Shown: in pieces, positions 54,591 through 62,898 of the stretch
Layout: each line of letters starts with the position of its first letter
Position numbering within the stretch: the stretch's first letter is position 1
From: Desulfoglaeba alkanexedens ALDC
Lineage (GTDB): Bacteria > Desulfobacterota > Syntrophobacteria > Syntrophobacterales > DSM-9756
Assembly (NCBI RefSeq): GCF_005377625.1
Contig: NZ_CP040098.1
Location: 558,001 to 622,000, forward strand
Direction: 5' to 3'
DNA length: 64,000 nucleotides
Position numbers and translations under genes: made by a program
The notes under the pieces: generated by a model
Database searches by the model: none
What the model was told of the DNA's origin: nothing
Seen by the model: the letters and a program-made list of their open reading frames with translations, nothing else

Positions 54591-55337
54591 TTGCAGGAGC
54601 AACTGAAACACCTTGTCGAACTCCAGATCCTGGAAAACAAGAAGGCGGCCCTGCTTCGCAGCCGGAAGGAAGCACCGCAGCGCCTGGCCGCCCTCGACAC
54701 GGAATTCGCCAGATTCGAAAGCGAATACCTGCTCAAGAAGGCGGATCTGGAACATGCCCAAAAGATGCACCGGTCTGTGGAGCGTGACGTTGCCGAAATG
54801 GAAGCAAAAATCGCAAGAAGCAAGCAACGCATGCACGACGTCAAGACCAACCGCGAATACCAGGCACTGCTCAAGGAGATCGAAGACTCCAAGGCGGAGA
54901 TCGCCGGTCGAGAAGACCAGGCGCTGGAACTGATGGAAAAGATCGAAGCGCTGGTCGGAGAAATCCGGGAGATGGAAAGGGACGTGGAGCGGCGCCGGGC
55001 GGAGTTGGAGCAACAGAAGGTGGCGGTTGAGGCTGAGACCGACGCGGTGGACGCCAGGATCACCGAACTGGAGGCTCAACAGGAAGAGATACGGCGCCGG
55101 ATCGATGCGCCCCTCCTCAAGCGATGGGACTTCCTGGTGAGCCGTCAGCGAGGCATTGCGGTGGCGGCGGTGCAGAACGGTACCTGCCAGATCTGTCACC
55201 TGAACCTTCCGCCTCAGCGGTTCATCGAACTGCAGCGGGACGAAAGCATCCTCCACTGCCCGCACTGCCACCGCTTCATCTATTGGCCGGACCACCCGGA
55301 TTACGCGGTGTTGCAGGAGACAGCCGAAACCTGCTGA
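54591..55337 (+). CDS. Coiled-coil protein with C4 zinc ribbon
   Basis: A 248-residue protein. Residues about 5-175 are a long charged coiled coil, including the family motif VKTNREYQALLKEIE. The C-terminal zinc ribbon is CQICHLNLPPQ followed by CPHCHRFIYW. It matches the CT398/DUF164-type family, which is widely linked to Nif3. The TTG start has GGGAGGATAGG upstream. Function is unknown. The 55338-55618 stretch after it shows no gene or RNA I recognise. Confidence 0.85.
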   Translation: MQEQLKHLVELQILENKKAALLRSRKEAPQRLAALDTEFARFESEYLLKKADLEHAQKMHRSVERDVAEMEAKIARSKQRMHDVKTNREYQALLKEIEDSKAEIAGREDQALELMEKIEALVGEIREMERDVERRRAELEQQKVAVEAETDAVDARITELEAQQEEIRRRIDAPLLKRWDFLVSRQRGIAVAAVQNGTCQICHLNLPPQRFIELQRDESILHCPHCHRFIYWPDHPDYAVLQETAETC

Positions 55338-55618
55338 AAGGCCGCTGCTTTTTCAGCCCGAGGCAGCCGCCCCGGGGCATTTCGGGAAAAGGGGTTGCCA
55401 TTTTCTCTTCCCTATACTAAGAAAAGGGCGCCTTTGGGGCCGGCGTTTTCAGGGAGGATTGCCGTACTTTTTCGGTCCCTCTTCCTTCGTAGGAAGAGGG
55501 AGATTTGCCTTCAGGAAACGCCGTTTCGGGGCGGGTGAACCCGTCCCCCTGGCCCGTCGGACCGCCGTGAAGCACCACCGGTTCCCGCGAGTTATGCCGC
55601 ACGAGAGGAGCATCGCGC

Positions 55619-56572
55619 ATGGCGACCTATGGAATGAAGATATTCACCGGCAACAGCAATCCCGAACTGGCTCACCAGATCTGCGATTCCCTGGAAATAC
55701 CCTTGGGCCGGGCGCTGGTGAGTACCTTCAGCGACGGGGAAATCCGAGTCGAGATCGCCGAAAACGTCCGTGGTGCCGACGTCTTCGTGGTGCAGTCCGG
55801 GGCGCATCCGGTGAACGATCACCTCGTGGAATTGCTCGTCATGATCGACGCGCTCAAACGGGCTTCCGCCCGGCGCATCACGGCCGTCATCCCCTACTAC
55901 TGCTATTCGCGCCAGGACCGGAAGAACAAGCCCAGGGTCCCCATCACGGCCCGCCTGGTGGCCGATCTCATCACCAGCGCCGGCACCCACCGCATCCTCA
56001 CCATGGACCTCCACGCGGGACAGATCCAGGGGTTTTTCGACATCCCCGTGGACAACCTTTACGCATCCCCGGTTCTTCTTCCGTACATCCGGGAACACTT
56101 CGGTCACAATCTGGTGATCGTTTCCCCCGACGCCGGCGGCGTTCCCCGCGCCCGGGCCTACGCGCAGCGTCTGAAGGTGGGCCTGGCCCTCATCGACAAG
56201 CGGCGCGTGGATGTAAACGAAGCGGAAGCGCTCAACATCATCGGTGAAGTGGCAGACAAGACCGCCATCATTTTGGACGACATGGCCGACACCGCCGGCA
56301 CGCTTGTGGGAGCCACCAAGACGCTGCTCGACAAGGGCGCCATGGAGGTGCATGCCTGTGTCACCCACCCGGTGTTGTCCGGGCCGGCGGTCGAACGGAT
56401 CGAAAACAGCGCACTTAAAAGCCTGGTGGTGACCAACACACTTCCTTTGAGGCCTCAAGCCGCCCTGTGCGACAAGATCAAGGTGGTTTCGACGGCGCGA
56501 CTTTTCAGCCAGGCCATCAAGAGCATCCACAACGAAGATTCCATCAGCACACTCTTCGAAATCCAGCACTGA
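55619..56572 (+). CDS. prs: Ribose-phosphate pyrophosphokinase
   Basis: A 317-residue enzyme making PRPP from ribose 5-phosphate and ATP for nucleotide, histidine and tryptophan synthesis. [60 protein letters not shown] and the PRPP loop [13 protein letters not shown] are all standard. ACGAGAGGAG lies just upstream of the ATG. It also provides the sugar that C-P lyase chemistry returns as ribose phosphates. Confidence 0.96.
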   Translation: MATYGMKIFTGNSNPELAHQICDSLEIPLGRALVSTFSDGEIRVEIAENVRGADVFVVQSGAHPVNDHLVELLVMIDALKRASARRITAVIPYYCYSRQDRKNKPRVPITARLVADLITSAGTHRILTMDLHAGQIQGFFDIPVDNLYASPVLLPYIREHFGHNLVIVSPDAGGVPRARAYAQRLKVGLALIDKRRVDVNEAEALNIIGEVADKTAIILDDMADTAGTLVGATKTLLDKGAMEVHACVTHPVLSGPAVERIENSALKSLVVTNTLPLRPQAALCDKIKVVSTARLFSQAIKSIHNEDSISTLFEIQH

Positions 56573-56662
56573 CGGCTCATTCCGCCACCGGCCGCATGCT
56601 GGCTTTCCCCTTCCCGTCGGGGGAAGCCGCCTGAGACCCCAACTGTGGCCCGGGAAGGCGCC

Positions 56663-57979
56663 ATGGTGAGACCCGATTACCTTTTCGACATCGACGATTT
56701 CCCACCCCCCGCTTATGCGGTGATCTATGCCTTGCAGTGGGCGGTCATCATCTTCCCGGCGCTCGCCATCACGGCGAGCCTTGCTTCGCGCGCGTTGCAC
56801 TTTTCGAGTGTTGAAGAAGTGAGGTTCCTTCAGTTCACCCTCATCACCACCGGCGTGTTCACGGCGGTTCAGACGATCTGGGGTCATCGTTACCCGCTCA
56901 TCGAAGGCCCGGCCACCGCCGTCCTGCTCACGTTCACGCTCCTCGCCCCTTACGGCTACGGCGCCATCTGTGGGGGAACCATGGCGGGAGGCGCTTTCCT
57001 GACGGCCCTGGCGGCTTCCCGCCGCCTCGACAAGGCGCTCGCCTTCTTCACCCCCAACGTGGTCGGGGTCATCCTGATGTTGATCGCGTTCACGCTCCTG
57101 CCCCATCTGGCCGGTCTGGTCGCCGGAATCGAACCGGGCGGCTCCTCCCGGGGGGCTCCCGAGGTTTTCCTGGTGAGTTTGTTCCTGATGCTTTTCATTA
57201 CGGCCTTCGCCCACTGGTCCCGGGGGATCTGGAAAACGCTCGCCCTGTTTCTGGGAATGGTCGTGGGAACCGCGGTATTCGCCGTCATGGAACGTGTGGA
57301 TGCGACTCCGTTTCTGGAATCCGCCTGGATGGCTTTCCCCGTTCCGTGGATCGCGCGCCCGCCCGAGTTTCCGTGGCCGGCCATAGTCGCCTTCGCCTTC
57401 ACTTATGCGGCCGTGGCCGTGAACAGCCTGGGAAGCATCCAGGGGATCGCCAACATCACCGACGCCCATCGACTGCCGGCCGGCATTCGCAGAGGGCTTG
57501 TGGTGAACGGGATTTCCGGTTTCTGCTGCGGCCTGCTGGGGGTGGTGGGAACCGTGAGCTACAGCACCGGCCCGGGCGTGGTTCTGGTGAACCGGGTGGC
57601 GAGCCGCTACGTGGTCACCTGTTGCGGCGCTCTCCTTCTGGCCGCGGCTTTCCTTCCCAAGATCGCCTCCTTTTTGGCCCTCGTTCCGGCCGCCGTGGTC
57701 GGCGCGGCCCTCACTACCGCCATGGCCGGCCAGGCGGGGGCCGGGTTCGCCATCGTGCTCAAACAGGGCCACTTCACCGGGCGCGACACCTTCGTCGTCG
57801 GCCTCCCTCTCATGGTGGGCACCCTGATCGGCTTTCTGCCGCCGGCCTTCTTTGAATCCCTGCCGAGCCTGCTCCGGGCTTTCCTGGGAAACGGCCTGGT
57901 GACGGGGATCGTGCTGGTGATCTGCCTCGAACACGCCCTTCTGAAACCCCGAACCGAAGACCAGGCGGAAGAACCATGA
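56663..57979 (+). CDS. NCS2-family nucleobase permease
   Basis: A 438-residue protein with about 12-14 hydrophobic helices. YALQWAVIIFPALAI is the N-terminal helix; the signature-like EGPATAVLLTF and NSLGSIQGIANI segments fit the xanthine/uracil permease family. The central glutamate of the transport motif region (usually QNxG and ETIGD-like) is not obvious, so substrate is open. The ATG at 56663 is chosen over the GTG at 56645 because GGAAGG lies just before it. It starts about 90 bases after prs. Confidence 0.75.
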   Translation: MVRPDYLFDIDDFPPPAYAVIYALQWAVIIFPALAITASLASRALHFSSVEEVRFLQFTLITTGVFTAVQTIWGHRYPLIEGPATAVLLTFTLLAPYGYGAICGGTMAGGAFLTALAASRRLDKALAFFTPNVVGVILMLIAFTLLPHLAGLVAGIEPGGSSRGAPEVFLVSLFLMLFITAFAHWSRGIWKTLALFLGMVVGTAVFAVMERVDATPFLESAWMAFPVPWIARPPEFPWPAIVAFAFTYAAVAVNSLGSIQGIANITDAHRLPAGIRRGLVVNGISGFCCGLLGVVGTVSYSTGPGVVLVNRVASRYVVTCCGALLLAAAFLPKIASFLALVPAAVVGAALTTAMAGQAGAGFAIVLKQGHFTGRDTFVVGLPLMVGTLIGFLPPAFFESLPSLLRAFLGNGLVTGIVLVICLEHALLKPRTEDQAEEP

Positions 57980-58111
57980 TCGCAAGCAAACGCGGCAACC
58001 GGCTCCGGCTGCCACTTCGGAGGAACAGCCCGTGCCCCGACCTCCGGCTCTCCCGGCGGCGTGTGGACCGGCACTTGAGTGCTCGGGAAAAACAGGAGGA
58101 GTCCCTGAACC

Positions 58112-58960
58112 GTGACCTCAGCGGATAGGAACCCAGCAGAGCACCCCGCCGAAGGCGCCGGCGGCGAGGAACGGGTGGCCCAGGTCCCCGTATGGATTTA
58201 CGATGCGGACGGCAAGGCGGCGGCTCAGCCCCAGTGGGTCATTGAGGAACACCCGGTGACGCTTTTCGTCAACGGAGAAGAACTGGTAACGCTCCTGTGC
58301 GCAGGCCATCACCTGGATGAGCTGGCCGTCGGCTTCTGCCTGGCGGAAGGCTTCATCGATCGCCGGGAGGATCTGCGGGAGGTGCGCTCCGACGCCGGCG
58401 AGCGGCGCGTGGACGTGTTCACCGCGCGGGAATCCGCTCTGGCCAAGAAACTCTGGGCCAGGCGTACCGTGACTTCCGGGTGCGGCAAGGGGACCCTCTT
58501 TTACAGCGCCATGGACCAACTCTTGAGCGCCCCGGTGGAAAGCCGGATGAGGATCCGCCCTGCGGACGTCCGGGCCCGCATGCAGGACCTCAACCGGCTC
58601 AGCCGCACCTACCGGCGCACCCACGGGGTCCACAACTCGGCGCTGGCCACCCCGGAGGCCGTCGTGGTTTTCCGCGACGACATCGGGCGGCACAACGCCG
58701 TGGACATGCTGGTGGGGCATGCGTTCCTCGCAGGTCTGCCCCTTGACGACAAGATGCTCATCACCACGGGGCGCCTCACTTCAGAAATCCTCATCAAGGC
58801 GGCGAAAGTGGGCATTCCCGTGCTGGTGAGCCGAAACACCGCAACCACGCTCGCCATTGAGTTGGCAAAGGAACTCAACATCACCTTGATCGGTTATGTT
58901 CGAGCCGGCCGGTTCACGGTCTACGCGGGAAATCACCGCCTCGGCGCTCCACCGGAATGA
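58112..58960 (+). CDS. fdhD: Formate dehydrogenase accessory sulfurtransferase FdhD
   Basis: A 282-residue FdhD, which passes sulfur to the molybdenum/tungsten cofactor of formate dehydrogenases. EEHPVTLFVNGEELVTLLCAGHHLDELAVGFCLAEGFI, RTHGVHNSAL, FRDDIGRHNAVDMLVGHAFL and TTGRLTSEILIKAAKVGIPVLVSRNTAT are all conserved. The usual CxxC loop is SGCGKG here, with only one Cys. The GTG start has AGGAGGAG upstream. Formate dehydrogenase itself is not in the window. Confidence 0.9.
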   Translation: MTSADRNPAEHPAEGAGGEERVAQVPVWIYDADGKAAAQPQWVIEEHPVTLFVNGEELVTLLCAGHHLDELAVGFCLAEGFIDRREDLREVRSDAGERRVDVFTARESALAKKLWARRTVTSGCGKGTLFYSAMDQLLSAPVESRMRIRPADVRARMQDLNRLSRTYRRTHGVHNSALATPEAVVVFRDDIGRHNAVDMLVGHAFLAGLPLDDKMLITTGRLTSEILIKAAKVGIPVLVSRNTATTLAIELAKELNITLIGYVRAGRFTVYAGNHRLGAPPE

Positions 58961-59048
58961 AAGGATGGGCGTCAGGAAACATCGGACCCTTTTAGCCGTT
59001 GGATCGGCGGGACATCGCCTCGATCTCAATCCCAGGAGTTCGTCCTCA

Positions 59049-59540
59049 ATGCTCAGGAAAGCCAGAACCAGCGACATGCGAATCATTCAGGAGATGCTCA
59101 ATCACTATGCCTCCCAGGGCAAGCTCCTGCCCCGATCTTTGAGCGAACTCTACACGCACCTTCGCGATACGTTCGTTTGGGTGGACGAGGAAACGGGCCA
59201 GATCGTGGGCTGCTGCAGCCTTCACATCGTCTGGGAAGACCTGGCTGAAGTACGTTCGCTGGCCGTTCGGGAAGACCAGCAAAAACGAGGGATCGGGCGA
59301 CTGCTGGTGGAAGCGTGCCTGCAGGAAGCCGAGCAACTGGAAATCAGCCGAGTGCTCGTCCTCACCTACGAAATCGCTTTCTTTGAACACATGGGCTTTT
59401 CGCAGGTGGACAAGAACATCTTTCCCCAGAAGATCTGGGCCGACTGCCTCCGTTGCCCGAAGTTCCCCAAATGCGACGAAACCGCCCTGCTCCTGGAACT
59501 CAAACCCCGACGGGATCCCGCGAACTCTTACGCACACTGA
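59049..59540 (+). CDS. GNAT N-acetyltransferase, short ArgA-like type
   Basis: A 163-residue GNAT protein with RSLAVREDQQKRGIGRLLVEACLQEAE (acetyl-CoA loop) and YEIAFFEHMGFSQVDKNIFP. The C-terminal ADCLRCPKFPKCDE Cys cluster is typical of the short N-acetylglutamate-synthase-like proteins of Desulfobacterota. The reaction would be the first step of arginine synthesis; this is inferred. The ATG at 59049 has AGGAG 9 bases upstream; the frame extends to 58896 over the end of fdhD. Confidence 0.8.
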   Translation: MLRKARTSDMRIIQEMLNHYASQGKLLPRSLSELYTHLRDTFVWVDEETGQIVGCCSLHIVWEDLAEVRSLAVREDQQKRGIGRLLVEACLQEAEQLEISRVLVLTYEIAFFEHMGFSQVDKNIFPQKIWADCLRCPKFPKCDETALLLELKPRRDPANSYAH

Positions 59541-59753
59541 AGATCTCGCTTGGGAAAGATCCGTTTTCCAGTGAGCGCCCGCACCTTAGGCATCGCAGTT
59601 GCCATCGCCGGGGGGAAGCAGGCGCTCATGCCGGATTTCGTTCAGCCTTCCCCTGGGAGATACCGATTTTTTTCTTGGCAAACGGAGAACATCTTGTTAT
59701 CAAACGCAAGATTGAGTTTACCCATGCGTCAATCCTGTTCCAGGCGGTGAATC

Positions 59754-60629
59754 GTGGTGGAAGAGGTGAGAGGCAGGCAACTGAAAGGCATGGTCTTCCT
59801 GGGATTCCTCCTGGTGCTGGCCTGGCTCACCTCCTGCTCCACGGAAGTCCCGTATCATGTTCCGCCGTCCTCGTTGCCGCAAGAGGGTGCGGCGCCCCCG
59901 CGGCAAACCTGCGTGGTGAAAGAACCGCTGAGGGACCCCGGCGCGCCACGGACGGTCGTTCACGAAGTGGCGCCGATGGAAACGATCTGGCGCCTTTCCA
60001 AGATGTACGGCGTCCCAATGGAAGACATCTACCGGGCCAACGGCCTCAAACCCGGAGTTCCCATCCAGATCGGTCAGAAGCTGGTGATCCCCAACGCCCG
60101 TACCTTCCGGAACATTGTTCCCCTCTACCCCAGTTCCCGCTGGCGGTACATAGTGATCCACCATACCGCCACAGAGATCGGAAACGCGGCTCTAATCCAC
60201 ACCAATCATCACAGGCGGGGTTTTTGGAACGGCCTCGGGTACCATTTCCTGATCGATAACGGCACCTTGGGCAAAGGGGACGGCCAGATCGAAGTATCGC
60301 CGCGGTGGATCAAGCAGCAGGATGGCGCACACTGCCAGGCGGGAGGGATGAACAGCATGAGCATCGGCGTCGCACTGGTGGGAAATTTCAATATCGAACA
60401 ACCCACGCCCCGGCAGCTTCATTCCCTGGCCGTTCTCATAAAGAGCCTAACCGACTACTACCACATCCCTGCAAGTCGGATCCTCGGTCACGGGGATGTT
60501 CCGGGAGCCAGAACGGACTGCCCCGGGAAGCGTTTCCCGTGGGCCAGCCTCCGCCGCTACCTGGCCGCTCTGGAAGATTCCGGAAACTCGACGGCCTCAC
60601 ACCGTCAAAGCGTGGTCGACCTTCACTGA
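59754..60629 (+). CDS. LysM-containing N-acetylmuramoyl-L-alanine amidase lipoprotein
   Basis: A 291-residue envelope protein. A hydrophobic helix MVFLGFLLVLAWLTSCS ends in a lipobox-like LTSC. A LysM domain (VVHEVAPMETIWRLSKMYGVPMEDIYRANGL ... IGQKLVIP, residues about 68-115) precedes an Amidase_2/PGRP domain with IVIHHTATE, HTNHHRRGFWNGLGYHFLID and GHGDVPGARTDCPGKRFP. These contain the zinc ligands His, His and Cys. It cleaves peptidoglycan peptides. Start is GTG at 59754; an ATG at 59790 is also possible. Confidence 0.85.
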   Translation: MVEEVRGRQLKGMVFLGFLLVLAWLTSCSTEVPYHVPPSSLPQEGAAPPRQTCVVKEPLRDPGAPRTVVHEVAPMETIWRLSKMYGVPMEDIYRANGLKPGVPIQIGQKLVIPNARTFRNIVPLYPSSRWRYIVIHHTATEIGNAALIHTNHHRRGFWNGLGYHFLIDNGTLGKGDGQIEVSPRWIKQQDGAHCQAGGMNSMSIGVALVGNFNIEQPTPRQLHSLAVLIKSLTDYYHIPASRILGHGDVPGARTDCPGKRFPWASLRRYLAALEDSGNSTASHRQSVVDLH

Positions 60630-60776
60630 GAGCTTGTCCCAAAAAAGGTATCTTCTCAATTCGGGGTGACTGATTTTTGCAGCAAGGTAATGGATTCCGG
60701 CTCCTGGATAGGGGTCCAGGACAGGTTTCGCCGAAATGACGGGGGGCTTGGGTGGTTTCGTCATTTCGGCTTAAGC

Positions 60777-60871
60777 CGGAATCCAGACGGTTTATCTCCA
60801 GTTATTGAGATGTTACGAAGCTGGAGCTTCCGCCCAGTTGTGTTCCCAAGCTGGAGCTTGGGAACAAGGTG
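60777..60871. repeat. REP-like unit, family A (inverted), with terminal motif
   Basis: GGAATCCAGACGGTTT and TTATTGAGATGTTAC precede an inverted family A palindrome (CCCAAGCTGGAGCTTGGG at 60845-60862). The same end motif follows the 48523 palindrome at 48556-48598. The rest of 60630-61119 holds no recognisable gene. Confidence 0.65.
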
Positions 60872-61119
60872 GAATGCCCCGCCCCATCGGCCCGGTTTTC
60901 CGACAACTCCTTCGCATCGCAGACGATTCCCCATTACCGCCTCTCAGCGGAAGACCCACCACCGATGTCTTCCACATCATCCAAACGGCGAGAGCCCTCA
61001 CCGTGTCGATCGTTCCATCGGAATACTAACGAAGTCCCCCCTTGGCAGGTCCCCTCGCCGCGTTGTATTGAATCCAGAAGCCTCGGCGGCGTGTTGGAGA
61101 AAAGGTTGGAAGGGATCGA

Positions 61120-61536
61120 ATGGCGCAGAATGGGAAATTCGAAGATTCCGAAAGCCGCGGGCGGCTGGCGTACACGGAGGACGATCGAACCTGGGCGTCG
61201 CTCTGCCATTTCAGCGCACTGCTCGGAATGGTCTGGTGGATTCCGACGAGCGTCGCCTGGCTGCCTTTCGGGCACCTTTTTTGTCCCCTGGTGGTGTGGC
61301 TTTTCAAGCGACGCCGATCGCCGTTCGTCGATCGGGCAGGCCGTGAGGCTTTGAATTTCCAGATCGCCATGACCGCCTACGGGGGCGTCGTCGCAACGGT
61401 CCTATCCGGGGTGTACGCTTCGCTCGGTCTGTGGGCGCTGGCGCTCACCGATCTCGCCTTTGTGGTGGCTGCGGGGGTACGGTGGAGTAACGGTAGGGAA
61501 TACCTCTATCCGCTGGTGCCTTTCAGGTTCCTGTAG
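61120..61536 (+). CDS. DUF4870 family membrane protein
   Basis: A 138-residue protein. DDRTWASLCHFSALLGMVWWIP starts the first helix, followed by GHLFCPLVVWLFKR, RAGREALNFQIAMTAYGGVVATVL and a third helix about residues 100-118. This is the DUF4870 pattern. Function is unknown. The ATG has GAAGG 8 bases upstream. Confidence 0.85.
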   Translation: MAQNGKFEDSESRGRLAYTEDDRTWASLCHFSALLGMVWWIPTSVAWLPFGHLFCPLVVWLFKRRRSPFVDRAGREALNFQIAMTAYGGVVATVLSGVYASLGLWALALTDLAFVVAAGVRWSNGREYLYPLVPFRFL

Positions 61537-61587
61537 GGAGCCTGGGGGGTTATCGAAGCGCTGGAGGATCCAATGGGAGGATGTGTC

Positions 61588-62049
61588 ATGACCGTCGAAC
61601 GCAGACTCGTCCCCGTGCTTCGTGAAGGCGTGGACGTCATCAAGATGATCTTCTTCCGACAGATGAGGATCCATCTTTCGGCGAAGCATCCCCGCGAGGA
61701 CGTGATCTTCGTAAACCGGCTCGCGGGGGCGATTTTGAACGACCTTTTCGGGACCCCCAACCTGGAGGAACCCTATGCGTCGTTCGCCAGGGAAAACAGG
61801 GACTTGATCGAATCGGAGCTTCGAGCGGTGGGAACCCACTTTGAAAGGATGCGGATCCCGCTCACCGACGCCCTCTGGGTCCAGTTTCTCTGCGATCACC
61901 AGGAAGGCGTCGACAGCACGCACATCTTGGAACGTGCCCGCGACCTGGATATCCTGCTCGTCGACCGCGAAGTCCCGCTTCCCGCGAAGTTCATCCACCT
62001 CGCCAGGAAGTTGGGGGAAGCTCACGATTTGCTTGCGCGCAGGCGATAG
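61588..62049 (+). CDS. Uncharacterised protein
   Basis: A 153-residue, soluble, mostly helical protein with no motif I recognise. A tract such as DVIKMIFFRQMRIHLSAKHP (residues about 17-36) and ERARDLDILLVDREVPLP (about 118-135) are the most distinctive parts. GGGAGG 7 bases upstream of the ATG at 61588 gives a good start. It lies 50 bases after the DUF4870 gene and may be cotranscribed with it. Confidence 0.65.
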   Translation: MTVERRLVPVLREGVDVIKMIFFRQMRIHLSAKHPREDVIFVNRLAGAILNDLFGTPNLEEPYASFARENRDLIESELRAVGTHFERMRIPLTDALWVQFLCDHQEGVDSTHILERARDLDILLVDREVPLPAKFIHLARKLGEAHDLLARRR

Positions 62050-62247
62050 CCTCCCTGCAGGACCTGCGGAACTACATGCAAGGGGGACGTGGGGAAAAGG
62101 TCCCCGGGGGACCCAACCACCTCATGCAGGGAGCCCGACCGCAGGATGCAGCGGAGATTGACACCCGGTGGGCGGAACCATTAAACTCCGATCCTGTCGA
62201 TTATGATCGTTTTGCACCGAATCCTCACAAGGCAAAGGGAAAGCGCC

Positions 62248-62682
62248 ATGGCTCGCACGAAAGACCGAAGCAGACTCAGATGCCGAAAAGGCTTCACGCT
62301 CATCGAACTGCTCATCGTCATGATCATCCTGGGACTTCTGGCTGCGCTGGTGGCTCCCAAGATGTTCCAGAAGGTCGGAAGTTCCAAGCAGAAGGCGGCG
62401 AAGGCCCAGATTGCGCTTCTGGGAACCGCGCTCGACGCGTATCGCCTGGACATGGGGAAGTATCCGTCAACCGATCAAGGCCTGGACGCGCTGCGCACCA
62501 ACCCCGGCCACGACAACTGGGACGGGCCCTATCTGCCCAAAGACGTCCCCAAGGATCCGTGGGGAAACGCGTATGTCTACCAGAGCCCGGGGGAGCACGG
62601 AGACTATGATCTCTATTCTCTGGGCGCCGACGGTCAGGAAGGCGGCGACGACGAAAACGCGGACGTGGTCAGCTGGGAATGA
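62248..62682 (+). CDS. gspG: Type II secretion major pseudopilin GspG
   Basis: A 144-residue type II pseudopilin. The prepilin cleavage site KG-FTLIELLIV (residues about 14-25) is followed by a long hydrophobic helix. The C-terminal domain has GKYPSTDQGLDALRTNP, WDGPYLPKDVPKDPWGNAYVYQSPGEHGDYDLYSLGADGQEGG, including the calcium-site region. The ATG at 62248 is preferred to the upstream frame. No other gsp gene is adjacent, so it is an isolated copy within this window. Confidence 0.93.
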   Translation: MARTKDRSRLRCRKGFTLIELLIVMIILGLLAALVAPKMFQKVGSSKQKAAKAQIALLGTALDAYRLDMGKYPSTDQGLDALRTNPGHDNWDGPYLPKDVPKDPWGNAYVYQSPGEHGDYDLYSLGADGQEGGDDENADVVSWE

Positions 62683-62776
62683 GAGGCTGTCTTCCGAACA
62701 GGCTGAACCGATTCCCGGCGAGCGGGCGGAAACCGACAACCGCCGGCCCGCCCCTTTCAGGCGACTCCGGCCCCCC

Positions 62777-62893
62777 TTACCTCCGAGACCGACTTTCGTT
62801 CCGGCCCGGCGGTGAGGGAAGCCCGGGAGTCTTGTTGAACCCCGCAATCGCTTGTTCGGTGACATAGAGAGGGCATTGAACGCCACACGCCAT
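62777..62893 (-). CDS. Candidate Cys-containing peptide downstream of a radical SAM maturase
   Basis: A 38-codon ORF beginning MACGVQCPLYVTEQAIAGF starts a few bases after the maturase stop. A TTG three codons earlier overlaps that stop (TTGA). The two N-terminal Cys and the Pro/Arg/Gly-rich tail are suggestive of a modified-peptide precursor, but the ribosome-binding site (GAAGG) is close to the ATG and the ORF is short. The remaining 62683-62776 stretch holds nothing else. Confidence 0.35.
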   Translation of the reverse strand: MACGVQCPLYVTEQAIAGFNKTPGLPSPPGRNESRSRR

Positions 62894-62898
62894 GGCCT

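Noticed and set aside
55338-55618. Gap after the zinc-ribbon gene as an RNase P RNA gene
   Set aside because: The conserved RNase P RNA core motifs were not found, and the stretch is shorter than a typical rnpB.
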